Positions 8,484 through 17,597 of a DNA stretch of 20,713 nt are shown here, in pieces. Position 1 is the stretch's first letter. Every line of letters begins with the position of its first letter. Made by a program: the position numbers and the translations under genes. The DNA lies in NCBI GenBank assembly GCA_016713105.1, contig JADJPS010000008.1, positions 1-20,713 on the forward strand, written 5' to 3'. The notes below the pieces were generated by a model. It did not search any database, had not been told where the DNA came from, and worked only from the letters and a program-made list of their open reading frames with translations. This DNA comes from Devosia sp. (lineage in GTDB: Bacteria > Pseudomonadota > Alphaproteobacteria > Rhizobiales > Devosiaceae).

Positions 8484-9374
8484 ATGGCCGACGCACGCAC
8501 TCCGCCATTCAAGCTCAACCTGGGGCGCTTCATCGTCTTCGCGTTCCTCGCCTTCGCGGTGTGCTTCTACGGCATCCCGCTGCTGTGGCTTCTGCTTGCC
8601 GGTACGCGCTCGCAATCCTCGCTGTTCGCCGATCCGCCGTTCACCATCGGGACCTGGGACAGTTTCATTGCGACCTGGAACAACCTCACCACCTACAACA
8701 ACTTCCAGATCGTCAGTTGGGCGGCCAACTCGGCCATCTACTCGGTGGGCGGCGTGCTGCTCTCGCTGATTGCCTCGATCCCGGCCGGATATGTGCTCGC
8801 GGCTTCGGAGTTTCCGGGGCGCAAGCTGATCCTTGTGGTTACGCTGATCGCGATGATCACCCCCAGTACGGCGGTGGTACTGCCGATCTTCCTCGAAATG
8901 AACCTGCTCGGGCTCAACAACACCTATGCCGGGCTGATCCTCGCGAGCGGGTTCTTTCCGTTCGGCGTCTACCTCACCTATGTCTACTTCTCGACGTCGC
9001 TGCCCAAGGGCGTGATGGACTCGGCACGCATCGATGGCGCAAACCGCTTCGAACTGTTCACCCGCATCGCCTTGCCGCTGGCCCGTCCGATCGTCGCGCT
9101 CGTGGCGTTCTTCAGCTTCATCGGCATCTGGAACAACTACTTTCTTGCCTTCGTGTTGCTCAGCGACGACAAGCTCTACAACCTGCCGGTGGGGCTCACC
9201 GTGCTGATCTCGACGTCCGGGGCGCTCAGCAACCTGCCGGCCAACGACGTGCCGATCAAGAAGCCCGAGGTGATCCTCGCGGCAATCCTCGTGATCCTGC
9301 CGGTGCTGGTGATCTTCCTTGCCGCACAGCGCTTCGTGCGCTCGGGCATGCTGTCGGGGGCGGAGAAGGGCTGA
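8484..9374 (+). CDS. sugar ABC transporter permease (MalG/UgpE type), intact
   Basis: Second membrane subunit of the same importer, 296 residues with no frame break, one of only two long genes here that read cleanly. Six hydrophobic segments are visible, beginning with RFIVFAFLAFAVCFYGIPLL and including SAIYSVGGVLLSLIASIPAG and LILVVTLIAMITPSTAVVLP. The EAA loop reads DSARIDGANRFELFTRIALP. GAGGG, overlapping the stop of the first permease, is a well-placed ribosome site, so the two are translated together. The substrate is unknown; the neighbouring dehydratase suggests an acid sugar. A partner ATPase is not complete in this window, so the importer needs the missing gene or one from elsewhere. 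Confidence 0.93.
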   Translation: MADARTPPFKLNLGRFIVFAFLAFAVCFYGIPLLWLLLAGTRSQSSLFADPPFTIGTWDSFIATWNNLTTYNNFQIVSWAANSAIYSVGGVLLSLIASIPAGYVLAASEFPGRKLILVVTLIAMITPSTAVVLPIFLEMNLLGLNNTYAGLILASGFFPFGVYLTYVYFSTSLPKGVMDSARIDGANRFELFTRIALPLARPIVALVAFFSFIGIWNNYFLAFVLLSDDKLYNLPVGLTVLISTSGALSNLPANDVPIKKPEVILAAILVILPVLVIFLAAQRFVRSGMLSGAEKG

Positions 9375-9386
9375 CCGCAGACGGGT

Positions 9387-9416
9387 ACCAGCGGTTCACA
9401 AACCGGCCCGGCTGGT
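9387..9416 (+). terminator. candidate stem-loop at end of transporter operon
   Basis: ACCAGC (9387-9392) pairs with GCTGGT (9411-9416), and an inner CGGTT/AACCG pairing (9392-9396 with 9401-9405) forms a competing or extended structure. It lies 13 bp past the last permease. There is no T tract, so termination is uncertain. Confidence 0.35.
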
Positions 9417-9456
9417 CTAGCCTTGCACCCATGCTGATCCCGAGTAGCGAGACAAC

Positions 9457-10105
9457 ATGACCGGCGAGCCGGACAGGGCGCCGATCACGCCGGCGCCATT
9501 GCTGGTCCTCGGCCTCCTCCTCGCGGGAGGTCGGTCGACCCGCATGGGGAGCGACAAGGCCCTGCTGCCGCTTGGGGGGGTGTCGCTGATCCAGCGCGCC
9601 ACCGATACCCTGCGCCCGCAGGTCGCGGCGCTCGCGATCAGTGCCAATGGCGATCCGAGGCGCTTCGACTTCCTCGATCTGCCCATCCTCCCCGACGGTG
9701 CCCCGAGCTCCGGCCCGCTGTCGGGGCTGCTGGCCCAGGCTGCATTGGGCGGCCGGAACCGGTCGTGCCTCGCATCTCGCCATCGTGGCCTGCGACACCC
9801 CGTTCTTTCCCCGCGACCTGGTGGTGCGTCTTCTGGCTGCAACCCGCCCGGAGGACGACCGCATCGTGGTGCCCCGGTCCGGCGGTCGCGCACATCCGGT
9901 CTTCGGGCTGTTCCCCATCACCTGCAGGGACCCGCTTGCACACTGGCTGGCCGAGGCGCAGAACCCGGCCATGCACCGCTGGATCGAGAGCCGTCCCCAT
10001 GTGTATGCCGATATCACCGGCGACCCCGACCCCTTCTTCAATGTCAATACGCCCGAGGACCTCGTCATCGCGGCGCGGCGCCTCGCCCGCCCGCCGGAGC
10101 GCTAG
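9457..10105 (+). CDS. mobA: molybdenum cofactor guanylyltransferase MobA, one frameshift
   Basis: Transfers GMP from GTP to molybdopterin to make the guanine dinucleotide form of the cofactor, in the cytoplasm. The N-terminal nucleotide-binding signature is clear: LLLAGGRSTRMGSDKALLPL. Conserved segments follow as LRPQVAALAISANGDP and LPDGAPSSGPLSGLLA, then the frame slips near 9750-9765. It resumes as HLAIVACDTPFFPRDLV, with the Asp expected to bind Mg, VVPRSGGRAHPVFGLFP, and the terminal FFNVNTPEDL typical of MobA. Reconstructed length is about 215 residues, normal. The start ATG at 9457 gives the family N-terminus, although the ribosome site is weak. It is directly followed by mogA with no gap. 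Confidence 0.9.
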
Positions 10106-10627
10106 ATGAAGATCGGCATCCTCACCATCTCCGACCGCGCCAGCCGCGGCGAATACGAGGACAAGGGCGGCCCCGCCATTGCGGCCTACCTCGAGGCGAC
10201 GCTGACGACGTCGTGGACGGCGGTCGCGCGGATCGTTCCCGACGGCCTCGGCTCGGTACGGGACGCGCTGCTCGATCTGTGCGACCGGGAAGGTGTCGGC
10301 CTGCTGCTCGCCACCGGCGGCACCGGGCCGAGCCGCGCGACACTACGCCCGAAGCGGTTGCCGCCGTGATCGACAAGGAGTTGCCGGGGTTTGGCGAGCA
10401 GATGCGGGCTGCGAGCCTCAAACAGGTACCAACCGCCATCCTCTCCCGGCAGGGCGCCGGCATCCGAGGCAGTACCCTGATCATCACCCTGCCCGGCAAA
10501 GCCGGCCGCGATCGAGGTCTGCCTCGATGCGGTGTTCGCCGCGGTGCCCTATTGCCTCGACTTGATCGGCGCCGGCCACATCGACACCGATGAACGACGG
10601 ATCAGGAGCTTCCGGCCCAGGTCGTGA
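10106..10627 (+). CDS. mogA: molybdopterin adenylyltransferase MogA, two compensating frameshifts
   Basis: Adenylylates molybdopterin before metal insertion in molybdenum cofactor synthesis. KIGILTISDRASRGEYEDKG is the MogA N-terminus, and LLATGGTGPS is the conserved nucleotide loop. One C is missing at about 10335, after which PRDTTPEAVAAVIDKELPGF follows in the next frame. One extra G near 10498 then returns the original frame for AAIEVCLDAVFAAVPYCLDL and the end at 10627. Reconstructed length is 173 residues. The ATG immediately follows the mobA TAG, so translation is coupled. The SDRAS and EYEDKG residues favour MogA over MoaB, though the two families are close. Confidence 0.88.
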
Positions 10628-10766
10628 AGACATGCGAGTGGTCGATTTTGTCACCATTCGGAATTTATAGGCTTTATTGACCCTGGACTGCACCGCACGT
10701 CGCCGTTTCTAGAGTCCTTAACCTACGTAATTTAGCGTACAGGCTGCAATTGGCGGCGGGACACCG
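10628..10766 (+). promoter_or_regulatory. intergenic, probable promoter region of REC-HD-GYP gene
   Basis: This 139-bp gap is clearly lower in GC than its surroundings (for example GGAATTTATAGG near 10660-10671 and CTACGTAATTTAGCG near 10723-10737). That is typical of a promoter in a GC-rich genome. I see no box pair with good spacing, so no promoter is called precisely. Confidence 0.35.
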
Positions 10767-11813
10767 GTGCACATTCTCATTGTCGACGACAGTCGTTCGA
10801 GCCTGGCCTTCCTCGGCAATATCATCGGCGCGCTCGGCATCGCCGAGGTCGAGTGCCTGCTGAGCCCGCGCGCGGCGCTGCAGCGGGCGGAGCAGGCGCA
10901 GTTCGACCTGGTCCTGGTCGACCATGTCATGCCCGAGATGGACGGTGTGGAGCTCACCCGCAGGCTGCGCGGCTCGCCGACCTATCGGCTGGTGCCGATC
11001 ATCATGGTCACCTCGGACAATGACCGCGCGCTGCGGGTCAATGCCATCGCCGCAGGTGCCACCGACTTCATCAACAAGCCCTTCGATCCGACGGAACTGC
11101 AGGCACGGGTCACCAACCTTCTGGCATTGCGACGTGCCCAGATCGAGCTTGCGGATCAGACCGCCTGGCTGAAGCGGGAGGTCGAGAAGGCAACAGCTCA
11201 CCTCGTCGAACGCGAGGAGGAGATCATCTGGCGTCTCGCGCGCCATCGAGTATCGCGACGGCGACACCGGGCGGCCATGTCTCGCGCGTCGCACAGGTCT
11301 CCTGTCTGATCGCCGGGGATCGGCCTTTCGCCCGAGCGCTGCCGCTGCATCTACCTGGCTGCGCCGCTGCACGACATCGGCAAGATCGGCATCGCCGATT
11401 CGATCCTGTCGAAACCCGGCAAGCTGACACCCACCGAGCTGGAGACCATGCGTCAGCACGTCTCGATCGGCGCCCGCATCCTCGAGAACGGCTCATCCGA
11501 CGTCATCCGCACTGCCGAGCTGATCGCCCAGAGCCACCACGAGCGCTGGGACGGCACCGGCTATCCCGACCGGCTCTCGGGCACCGATATCCCGGTGGAA
11601 GCCCGCGTCGTCGCCATCGCCGATGTGTTCGACGCGCTCTGTTCCGAGCGCCCCTACAAGCAGGCCTGGCCGGTCGCCGACGCCTATCGTGAGATCGCCA
11701 GCCTCTCCGGCACGCATTTCGACCCGGCCTGCGTTGCCGCTTTCGAGACCCGCTGGCCAGAGATCGCCGCGCTGCTTGCCGCCACCGAAGCGCGCACACG
11801 CCTCGCCGGCTGA
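10767..11813 (+). CDS. response regulator with HD-GYP domain (c-di-GMP phosphodiesterase, RpfG-like), locally frameshifted
   Basis: Two-component output protein predicted to hydrolyse c-di-GMP when phosphorylated. Residues 1-125 form a receiver domain: acidic pair D7/D8 (LIVDDS), phosphoacceptor D52 (LVDHVMPEMDG), T82 and K104 (NKPFDP). A helical linker (residues about 125-155) leads to the HD-GYP domain: YRDGDTGGHVSRVAQ (seen in a shifted frame), HD at 202-203 (LHDIGKIGIADSILSKPGKL), SHHERWDGTGYP with GYP at 265-267, and VVAIADVFDALCSERPYK. Catalytic motifs are intact. The frame is lost between about 11235 and 11330 and regained, so the indels there cancel; reconstructed length is 348 residues. 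The start is GTG at 10767 with GCGGGA five bases upstream. It stands alone between mogA and the chemotaxis operon on the same strand. Confidence 0.87.
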
Positions 11814-12308
11814 CGGCACGCGCACCGCCGCTGGCCGGCACCCGTCTGAGCCATCCATACCATAAAACACTTAGGAAGTATCACGACCGACGCGGGAGAG
11901 CTTTGGCTTGATGTCTTCGCGCGCGGTCGACCGTACGACTGTATCAGTTCAGTATAAAACGACGCTCCACGGCAACGACGAACTTGTCGGGAGAATTTCA
12001 GGACTCAACGAGAGTCCACCCAGGATCTGCTGAATCGACATTACCGGGCGTGAACGACTCACGCCGACCAGAACGTTGCTACCGACTACTGGTGTAGGTA
12101 AAAATCCGTACGAGTCATGCCAAAAGTAATTGTCGATTAACGAGTTGGTCCGATCATATGAGCATACTAAGACGAAACGGCGAGATCCAGCTAACGGACG
12201 CCGTGCCGATCAGCGCAAAAAATACTGGCGCGGGATCGAGAGCATTATGGCGGCCGGATTTGGACGCCTGGCTTATTGAGAACAGATCAATATTTGAAGG
12301 ATTTGCCA
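11814..12308. promoter_or_regulatory. 495-bp lower-GC intergenic region upstream of chemotaxis operon
   Basis: No gene is convincing here. A small open frame starting at 12158 has no ribosome site and runs into the STAS gene in another frame. Base composition drops sharply from about 11860 to 12305. This probably holds the promoter of the che operon; TATAAA at 11953-11958 and TTGTCG-18 bp-TCATAT at 12130-12159 are weak candidates. Two short hairpins lie in the middle. Confidence 0.4.
12001..12065 (+). other. two tandem short hairpins in intergenic region
   Basis: GGACTC-AACGA-GAGTCC (12001-12017) is a perfect 6-bp stem and GGCGTGA-ACGAC-TCACGCC (12047-12065) a perfect 7-bp stem. Each has a five-base loop containing ACGA, and they are 29 bp apart. 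Neither has a T tract. They may be part of a leader RNA, a small RNA or a dyad protein site; the sequence does not decide. Confidence 0.4.
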
Positions 12309-12640
12309 ATGGCAGATGTCGATTCCGTTCGCTTCGAACTCAGTGGCGAATCTTTCACTTCGTGATACTGCCGATCTCAAGTCGCGACTGACGACTGCAC
12401 TCTCCGACAAGCGATCACTGGTGATCGAAACCGACGGCGTCGGCGGCATCGATGTCAGCTGCCTGCAGGTGCTGGTCGCTGCGCAGAAATCCGCCAACGC
12501 CGCCGGCATGCCGATGCGGCTGACCGCCAGCGCTGCGGGCCCCTGGGGGCGCGATGATCGCCGCCGGCTTTCATGCACCCGACGGGCGACCGCTAATCCC
12601 CGAAGCCGAAACCTGGACCCTGACGCGCGAGGCAAGATGA
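12309..12640 (+). CDS. STAS-domain protein at head of chemotaxis operon, two frameshifts
   Basis: Small cytoplasmic STAS protein of about 110 residues, the fold of anti-sigma-factor antagonists. It starts at ATG 12309, with AAGGA seven bases upstream, as MADVDSVRFELSGES. It shifts near 12355 to LRDTADLKSRLTTALSDK, LVIETDGVGGIDVSCLQVLV and AAQKSANAAGMPMRL, and shifts again near 12550 to GAMIAAAGFHAPDGRP before the stop at 12638-12640. The segment GIDVSCLQVL is where SpoIIAA-type proteins carry the phosphorylatable Ser (D-x-S/T); here the serine is in VSC. It overlaps cheY by ATGA. STAS genes head several alphaproteobacterial che operons, but what they bind is not established. Confidence 0.8.
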
Positions 12641-12992
12641 GCAAGACCATCCTCACGATCGACGATCCGCCTCCATCCGCCAGATGGTGGCGATGACGCT
12701 GACCGGCGCCGGACTCAAGGTGATCGAGGCCGGCAACGGCGCCGAGGGCTACACCAAGGCCACCTCCCAGCCCGTGCACGCGGTGATCACCGACCTCAAC
12801 ATGCCGGTCATGAACGGGCTCGAGTTTCTCAGGAAGTTCCGCCAGAGCCCTGCCGGCAAGGGCATCCCGGTGATCCTGCTGACCACTGAGTCCGACGAGG
12901 AGCTGAAGCGCCAGGCCCGCGAGGCCGGCGCCACCGGCTGGATCGTCAAACCCTTCAAACAGGACCAGCTGCTGGCCGTCGTCAGAAGGTAA
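12637..12992 (+). CDS. cheY: chemotaxis response regulator CheY, one frameshift
   Basis: Single-domain receiver, about 118 residues, carrying the phosphoryl signal from CheA to its target. ATG overlaps the STAS stop (ATGA). MSKTILTIDD gives the acidic pair D9/D10. One T is missing at about 12665, so the frame changes to SASIRQMVAMTLTGAGLKV. Phosphoacceptor D53 lies in VITDLNMPVMNG, the switch Thr in ILLTTESDEE (T83/T84), and K105 in WIVKPFKQDQL. All functional residues are present. There is no output domain. It lies 7 bp before cheA, as expected for the cognate regulator. No phosphatase (CheZ, CheC, CheX) is seen in the window. Confidence 0.9.
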
Positions 12993-12999
12993 CCGGAGC

Positions 13000-15005
13000 A
13001 TGAGTGCCATCGACCCCGCCGATACCTTCCGCCAGGAGGCCCGGGAACTGCTCGAGCAGCTCGAGCTCGGCCTGCTTGATCTCGAGCAGACCCCGCCGAC
13101 ACCGATCTCGTCAACTCGGTCTTCCGCGCTCCATACCATCAAGGGCTCGGGCGCCATGTTCGGCTTCGTTGAGGTCGCCGCCTTCGTCCACGAGTTCGAG
13201 ACCGCCTTCGACCAGGTCCGCAAGGGCCTGTCGCCGGTCACCGCCGCGCTTGTGGCGATCGCTCGACGCCAGGACCATGTACACGTGCTGATCGAAACGG
13301 GCGGATCGGCCGCCACGGCCGGGGAGCCGATCCTGTCGGCCCTGCGTGTGCTCGTGGCCGGAGGCGAGCCGGTGCCCTCGACGGCGACGCCGGCTGCCAT
13401 GTCCGAACCTGCCCCCGGCGGCACCCGCTGGCGCATCCGCTTCACCTTGCCCGACGACGCCCTGCTCCACGGGACCAACCCGATGCTGCTGCTGGCAGAG
13501 ATCGACGAACTGGGTCCGTGCGAGGTGAGCGCCCTCGTGGATGCTGTGCCCGAACTCGAGCTGATCGATCCCGAGGTCTCCTACATGGGCTGGCAGATCG
13601 ACCTCACCCATCCCGATCCACGCTCCGCGCTTGACGATGTATTCCTGTTCCTCAAGGACACCATGGAGCTGTCGATCGAGCCGCTGCCAGCGGAAGCCGC
13701 ACGGGGGGATGTCGCGCCGCTCGGCGCGGTCGACCCGGTCTCCGCGCCGCCCCCGAAGCGCGACACCGCCGGCAGATCAGGCGGGCCGACACCGGCCGGG
13801 CCGGCACCGATCGCGGCCAGTCGCTGCGCGTACCGGCAGAGCGACTCGACGAACTGATGGACCGCGTCGGCGAACTGGTGATCGCTCAGGCCCGCCTGTC
13901 GCAGATGGCGGCCGGCAGCTCGGACACCAACCTCAAGTCCATCGCCGAAGAACTCGAGCGGCTGTCCTCCGGGCTCCGCGACACCACCATGGGCATCCGC
14001 ATGGTGCCGATCGGGACGCTCTTCGGTCGTTTCCGGCGGCTGGTGCACGATCTCAGCCACGATCTGGGAAAGCACGTGGAATTCGTCACCACCGGCGAGG
14101 ACACCGAGCTCGACAAGACCGTCATCGAGCGCCTCGCCGACCCGCTGGTGCACCTCATCCGCAACGCTGTCGATCATGGCCTCGAGTCGCCCGAAACACG
14201 GGCCCGGGCCGGCAAGCCGGTGTGCTGCACCGTGCGTCTGTCGGCGGTTCACACCGGCGCCGAGGTCGCCATCTCGGTCAGCGACGACGGCGGCGGGCCT
14301 CAGCACCGAACGCATCCGCGCCAAGGCCGAGGAACAGGGGCCTGATCGCCCGCCGATGCCAGGATCCCCGATGCTGAACTGCACCAGTTGCTGTTCCATC
14401 CCGGCTTCTCGACGGCCAGCGAGATCACCTCGGTCTCGGGACGCGGCGTCGGCATGGATGTGGTCAAGCGCACCATCGACAGCCTGCGCGGCAACATCGA
14501 CATGTCGACCCGACCCGGTGCCGGCACCTCGGCAACGCTGCGCCTGCCGCTGACCCTCGCCATCATCGACGGCATGCTGGTTCGGGTCGGCAGCGGCCGC
14601 TACACCATCCCGCTCTCGGCGGTCGAAGAGTGCGTCGAACTGCCGGCATCCGCCGACACCCAGGCCCAGGGCCGCAACTTCCTCAACATCCGCGGCGCGC
14701 TGGTGCCGTTCCTGAGGCTGCGGGAGCTGTTCCGGCGTCACGAGGCCGCCCGATCCCGCACCAGAAGGTGGTGATCGTCTCCTCGGGCGAGTTCCGCGTC
14801 GGGCTCGTCGTCGACCAGATCATCGGCAACAACCAGACGGTCATCAAGTCGCTCTCAAGCTGCACGCGGACATCGAGACCTTCTCGGGGCGACGATCCTC
14901 GGTGACGGCACAGTGGCGCTGATCCTCGACCCGAGCCATCTGGTCAGCTTCGGACAGGCCTTCGAGGATCGCCTCAGGGGCGGTCGCATGGGGAGGGCGG
15001 CATGA
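13000..15005 (+). CDS. cheA: chemotaxis histidine kinase CheA, multiple frameshifts
   Basis: Receptor-coupled kinase, about 668 residues when reconstructed. Residues 1-105 are the Hpt domain, with the phosphorylated His (about H45) in ALHTIKGSGAMFGF. Two cancelling indels just before it (about 13093 and 13130) hide ADTDLVNSVFRA. A middle domain with WRIRFTLPDDALLHGTNPML and DPEVSYMGWQIDL replaces the enteric P2 type. Then come the dimerisation segment LRVPAERLDELMDRVGELVI, the ATPase N box HLIRNAVDHGLE, G1 SDDGGG, G2 GRGVGMDVVKRTID, and the CheW-like regulatory domain from IDGMLVRVGSGRYTIPLSAV to ATILGDGTVALILD. Further breaks are near 13765-13830, 14295, 14345-14375, 14748, 14856 and 14887. 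All catalytic boxes can be read. The stop overlaps cheW (ATGA). Confidence 0.92.
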
Positions 15006-15502
15006 GCGCGCTCGCCGCCAACGGCGCCCTGAAGGTGCTGACGCTGGGACTGCAGGGCGAGATCTTCGCGATCGAGGCCGGCAGCGTGCGCGAGATTCTC
15101 GATGTCGTCCCGATCACCGAAGTGCCCAATGCGCGGGCCTTCGTGGGCGGCCTCATCAATGTGCGCGGGCGTGTCGTGCCCCTCGCCGACTTGCGGGTGA
15201 TGTTCGGCATGGACCGACCGCCACCCGACGCCGACACCCGCATCGTCGTCATCGAGATCGACCTCGAGGGCGATCCGACCATCGCCGCCATCCTCGCCGA
15301 CCGGGTGCACGATGTCACCGACATCGAGCTCGCCTCCATCGAGGAGGCGCCCAAGGTCGGCATGCGCTGGCGTACCGAATACGTCAGCGGCATCGGCAAA
15401 CGCGGCGAGGACTTCGTCATCATCCCGGATATGGGACGGATTTTCGGAACCGAAGGCGGCAGAAGCACGCCTTCCGAATTGGAAGAAGGGGACAGCTTAT
15501 GA
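15002..15502 (+). CDS. cheW: chemotaxis adaptor CheW (first copy), intact
   Basis: Cytoplasmic adaptor linking CheA to receptors, 166 residues, with no frame break. The beta-barrel signature is complete: LTLGLQGEIFAIEAGSVREI, VPNARAFVGGLINVRGRVVP, LADLRVMFGM, TRIVVIEIDLEGDPTIAAIL, DRVHDVTDIE and FVIIPDMGRIF. The start ATG overlaps the cheA stop and the end overlaps the receptor start (ATGA at both junctions), so stoichiometric translation is likely. The tail after the barrel is short and acidic (SELEEGDSL). It is the better preserved of the two CheW genes. Confidence 0.95.
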   Translation: MSALAANGALKVLTLGLQGEIFAIEAGSVREILDVVPITEVPNARAFVGGLINVRGRVVPLADLRVMFGMDRPPPDADTRIVVIEIDLEGDPTIAAILADRVHDVTDIELASIEEAPKVGMRWRTEYVSGIGKRGEDFVIIPDMGRIFGTEGGRSTPSELEEGDSL

Positions 15503-17588
15503 GATTGACACTCAAGGTAAAGCTCGCGGCGGTATTTGCCACCGTCGTCGTGCTCGCTGCCGCAGGCATGCTTTCGGGATCGTCAACCTGGGCAGCCTCA
15601 AGTCCACTTACGATGGGCTGATCGACAACCAGATCGCCCGCATTCGGTTCATCAACCAGGTTGATGCGACCGCCGTCCGGATCGACCGGGACGAAAGTCG
15701 CTCATCCTGTCGACCGACAGCGCCGAAGTGGCGCAGCTGAGGACTTCGATCGAGGAGAGCAAGACCAGCCGGATGACTTGTCAGCAAGGTCTACGATCTG
15801 TCCGGCGCCGAGGGGCGGGCGGAGCTGATGCCTTCCGCGAGCAGTGGAGCAAGTTCATCGAGTCCGACCTGCGGGTGCAGGAGGCTAGCGAACTGCAGTC
15901 CATTCAGACGGCGCGCAACCTCCTGCAGAACGAGGTCCGCGAGGCCTTCGATCAGGTGAATGCCCAGATCGACACGCTCCAGGAGCGCTTCGAGAACGCC
16001 ATCGGAGTCGGCGACAGCAGCGCGGCAGCACGTTTGCGGCATATCGATTTGGCCAAGTCCGTCCTCCGGGTCCGCGCCAACACCATCAAGTCGGTGGCCG
16101 ACCAGAACAATCCGGAAATGCAGAAGAGGACGCCGAGGCCGTGAACACCGCATCAGCGCCGTCGAGGCGCAAGTCGCGCAACTCGACGCGCTGATGATCG
16201 GCGCCGACCGCGCCGCCTTCCAGGAGCTCAAGACCAGGATCGACGCCTGGCTGCCCCCTCGCCAGGCAGGCGGTCAAAAGGCCTGCGGAAAACGCCAGTA
16301 TCAGGCTTCGGTGGCGAGCGCCGAGGGCGCCACGTTCCGTCGCGCCCATGACCATCCTCGACAACATGACCGCCCGGATGCGTGAGCAGATCACCCAGGG
16401 GCCAGGCAGATCCGGCCGCGGCCTACAGAATCAGCGCCTGTTGATGATCAGCGCGCTCGTCGCGATCACGCCTATTCGCCGCGATCTCGGCACCCTGGAT
16501 CGTCCTGGGCATCTCGAAGGCCATCAGCAGCGCGCTCCGTCTCGCCAACGAGGTCGCCGGCGGCAATCTCAGCCGCTACGGCCACGGTCAAGTCCAACGA
16601 CGAGATCAAGGACCTGATCGATGCCCTCAACGCCATGACCCGCAAGCTGCGCGACGTGGTCTCCGAAGTGACCGCGGCGACCCGCAATGTCGCCTCGGGC
16701 AGCCAGGAACTCTCGGCCACCTCCGAACAGCTGAGCCAGGGTGCCACCGAACAGGCCTCCTCGACCGAAGAGGCCTCGGCCTCGATGGAACAGATGGCGG
16801 CGACCATCAAGCAGTCCGCCGACAATGCCAGCCAGACCGAGAAGATCGCTCGCCAGTCGGCGGCCGATGCGATCGCCTCGGGCGAGGCCGTCAACAACGC
16901 CGTCACCGCCATGCAGACCATCGCCGAAAAGATCATGGTGGTGCAGGAGATCGCCCGCCAGACCGATCTGCTCGCCCTCAATGCGGCGGTGGAAGCCGCC
17001 CGGCCGGCGAACACGGCCGCGGCTTCGCCGTGGTTGCCTCGGAAGTGCGCAAGCTCGCCGAACGCAGCCAGGCCGCTGCAGCCGAGATCTCGACCCTCTC
17101 CGGCCAGACGGTGAAGACCGCCCAGTCGGCGGGCGAGATGCTCAACAAGCTGGTGCCCGACATCCAGCGCACGGCCGAACTGGTGGAAGAGATTTCCGCC
17201 GGCAGTCGCGAGCAGAATGCCGGCGTGGCGCAGATCAACACCGCCATCCAGCAGCTCGACAAGGTCACCCAGCAGAACACCTCGGCCGCCGAGGAAATGT
17301 CGGCGAGCTCGGAGGCCGCAGGCCAACCAGGCAGAACTGCTGCAGAAGTCGATCAGCTACTTCCGCGTTGACGGAAATCGCTCCGGCGAGGCAGTCGAGA
17401 CCGCCAGCCATCCGGCCGCCAAGGCCGCCAAGTCGAAGACCCTGCGGGACGAGCTGATGGCCAAGGCGCCGCACATGCAGCGGTCCAAGGCCGGCAAGGC
17501 GCATGCCGCCGGCGGCGGCTTCGACCTCGACCTCGCCGATGCCCATGACGATCTCGACGGCGACTTCACCCGTCGCAGCGCGGCCTGA
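15499..17588 (+). CDS. transmembrane methyl-accepting chemotaxis protein, multiple frameshifts
   Basis: Inner-membrane chemoreceptor, about 695 residues when reconstructed. TM1 is KLAAVFATVVVLAAAGM. The ligand region spans roughly residues 35-310 and is all helical: YDGLIDNQIARIRFINQVDA, ILSTDSAEVAQLRTSIEESK, QWSKFIESDLRVQEASELQS, NEVREAFDQVNAQIDTLQER and HRISAVEAQVAQLDALMIGA. It begins like a four-helix-bundle (4HB) domain but is too long for one, so a bimodular helical domain is possible. TM2 (LLMISALVAIT...) and HAMP (ISSALRLANEVAGGNL, NDEIKDLIDALNAM) follow, then the signalling hairpin with tip EIARQTDLLALNAAVEAARA. Indels occur near 15575, 15700, 15780, 15820, 16130, 16255-16330, 16480-16600, 17008 and 17325. 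The tail ends DDLDGDFTRRSAA, not the NWETF-type tether. It starts inside the cheW stop. Confidence 0.9.
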
Positions 17589-17597
17589 GGCATCAGC

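Noticed and set aside
10106..10627. Programmed ribosomal frameshifting in mogA, cheA or other genes
   Set aside because: Shifts are at many unrelated positions, in both directions, without slippery heptamers or conserved placement; random indels explain them better.
12158..12391. Small plus-strand open frame in the intergenic region
   Set aside because: No ribosome site, no family resemblance, and it overlaps the start of the STAS gene in another frame.
12273..13478. Long minus-strand open frame opposite STAS, cheY and cheA
   Set aside because: Shadow of GC-rich coding sequence on the other strand; no motif or ribosome site, while the plus strand carries clear receiver and Hpt motifs.
13581..14741. 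386-codon minus-strand open frame opposite cheA
   Set aside because: It is composed of the reverse complement of cheA codons; the plus strand shows the kinase N, G1 and G2 boxes.
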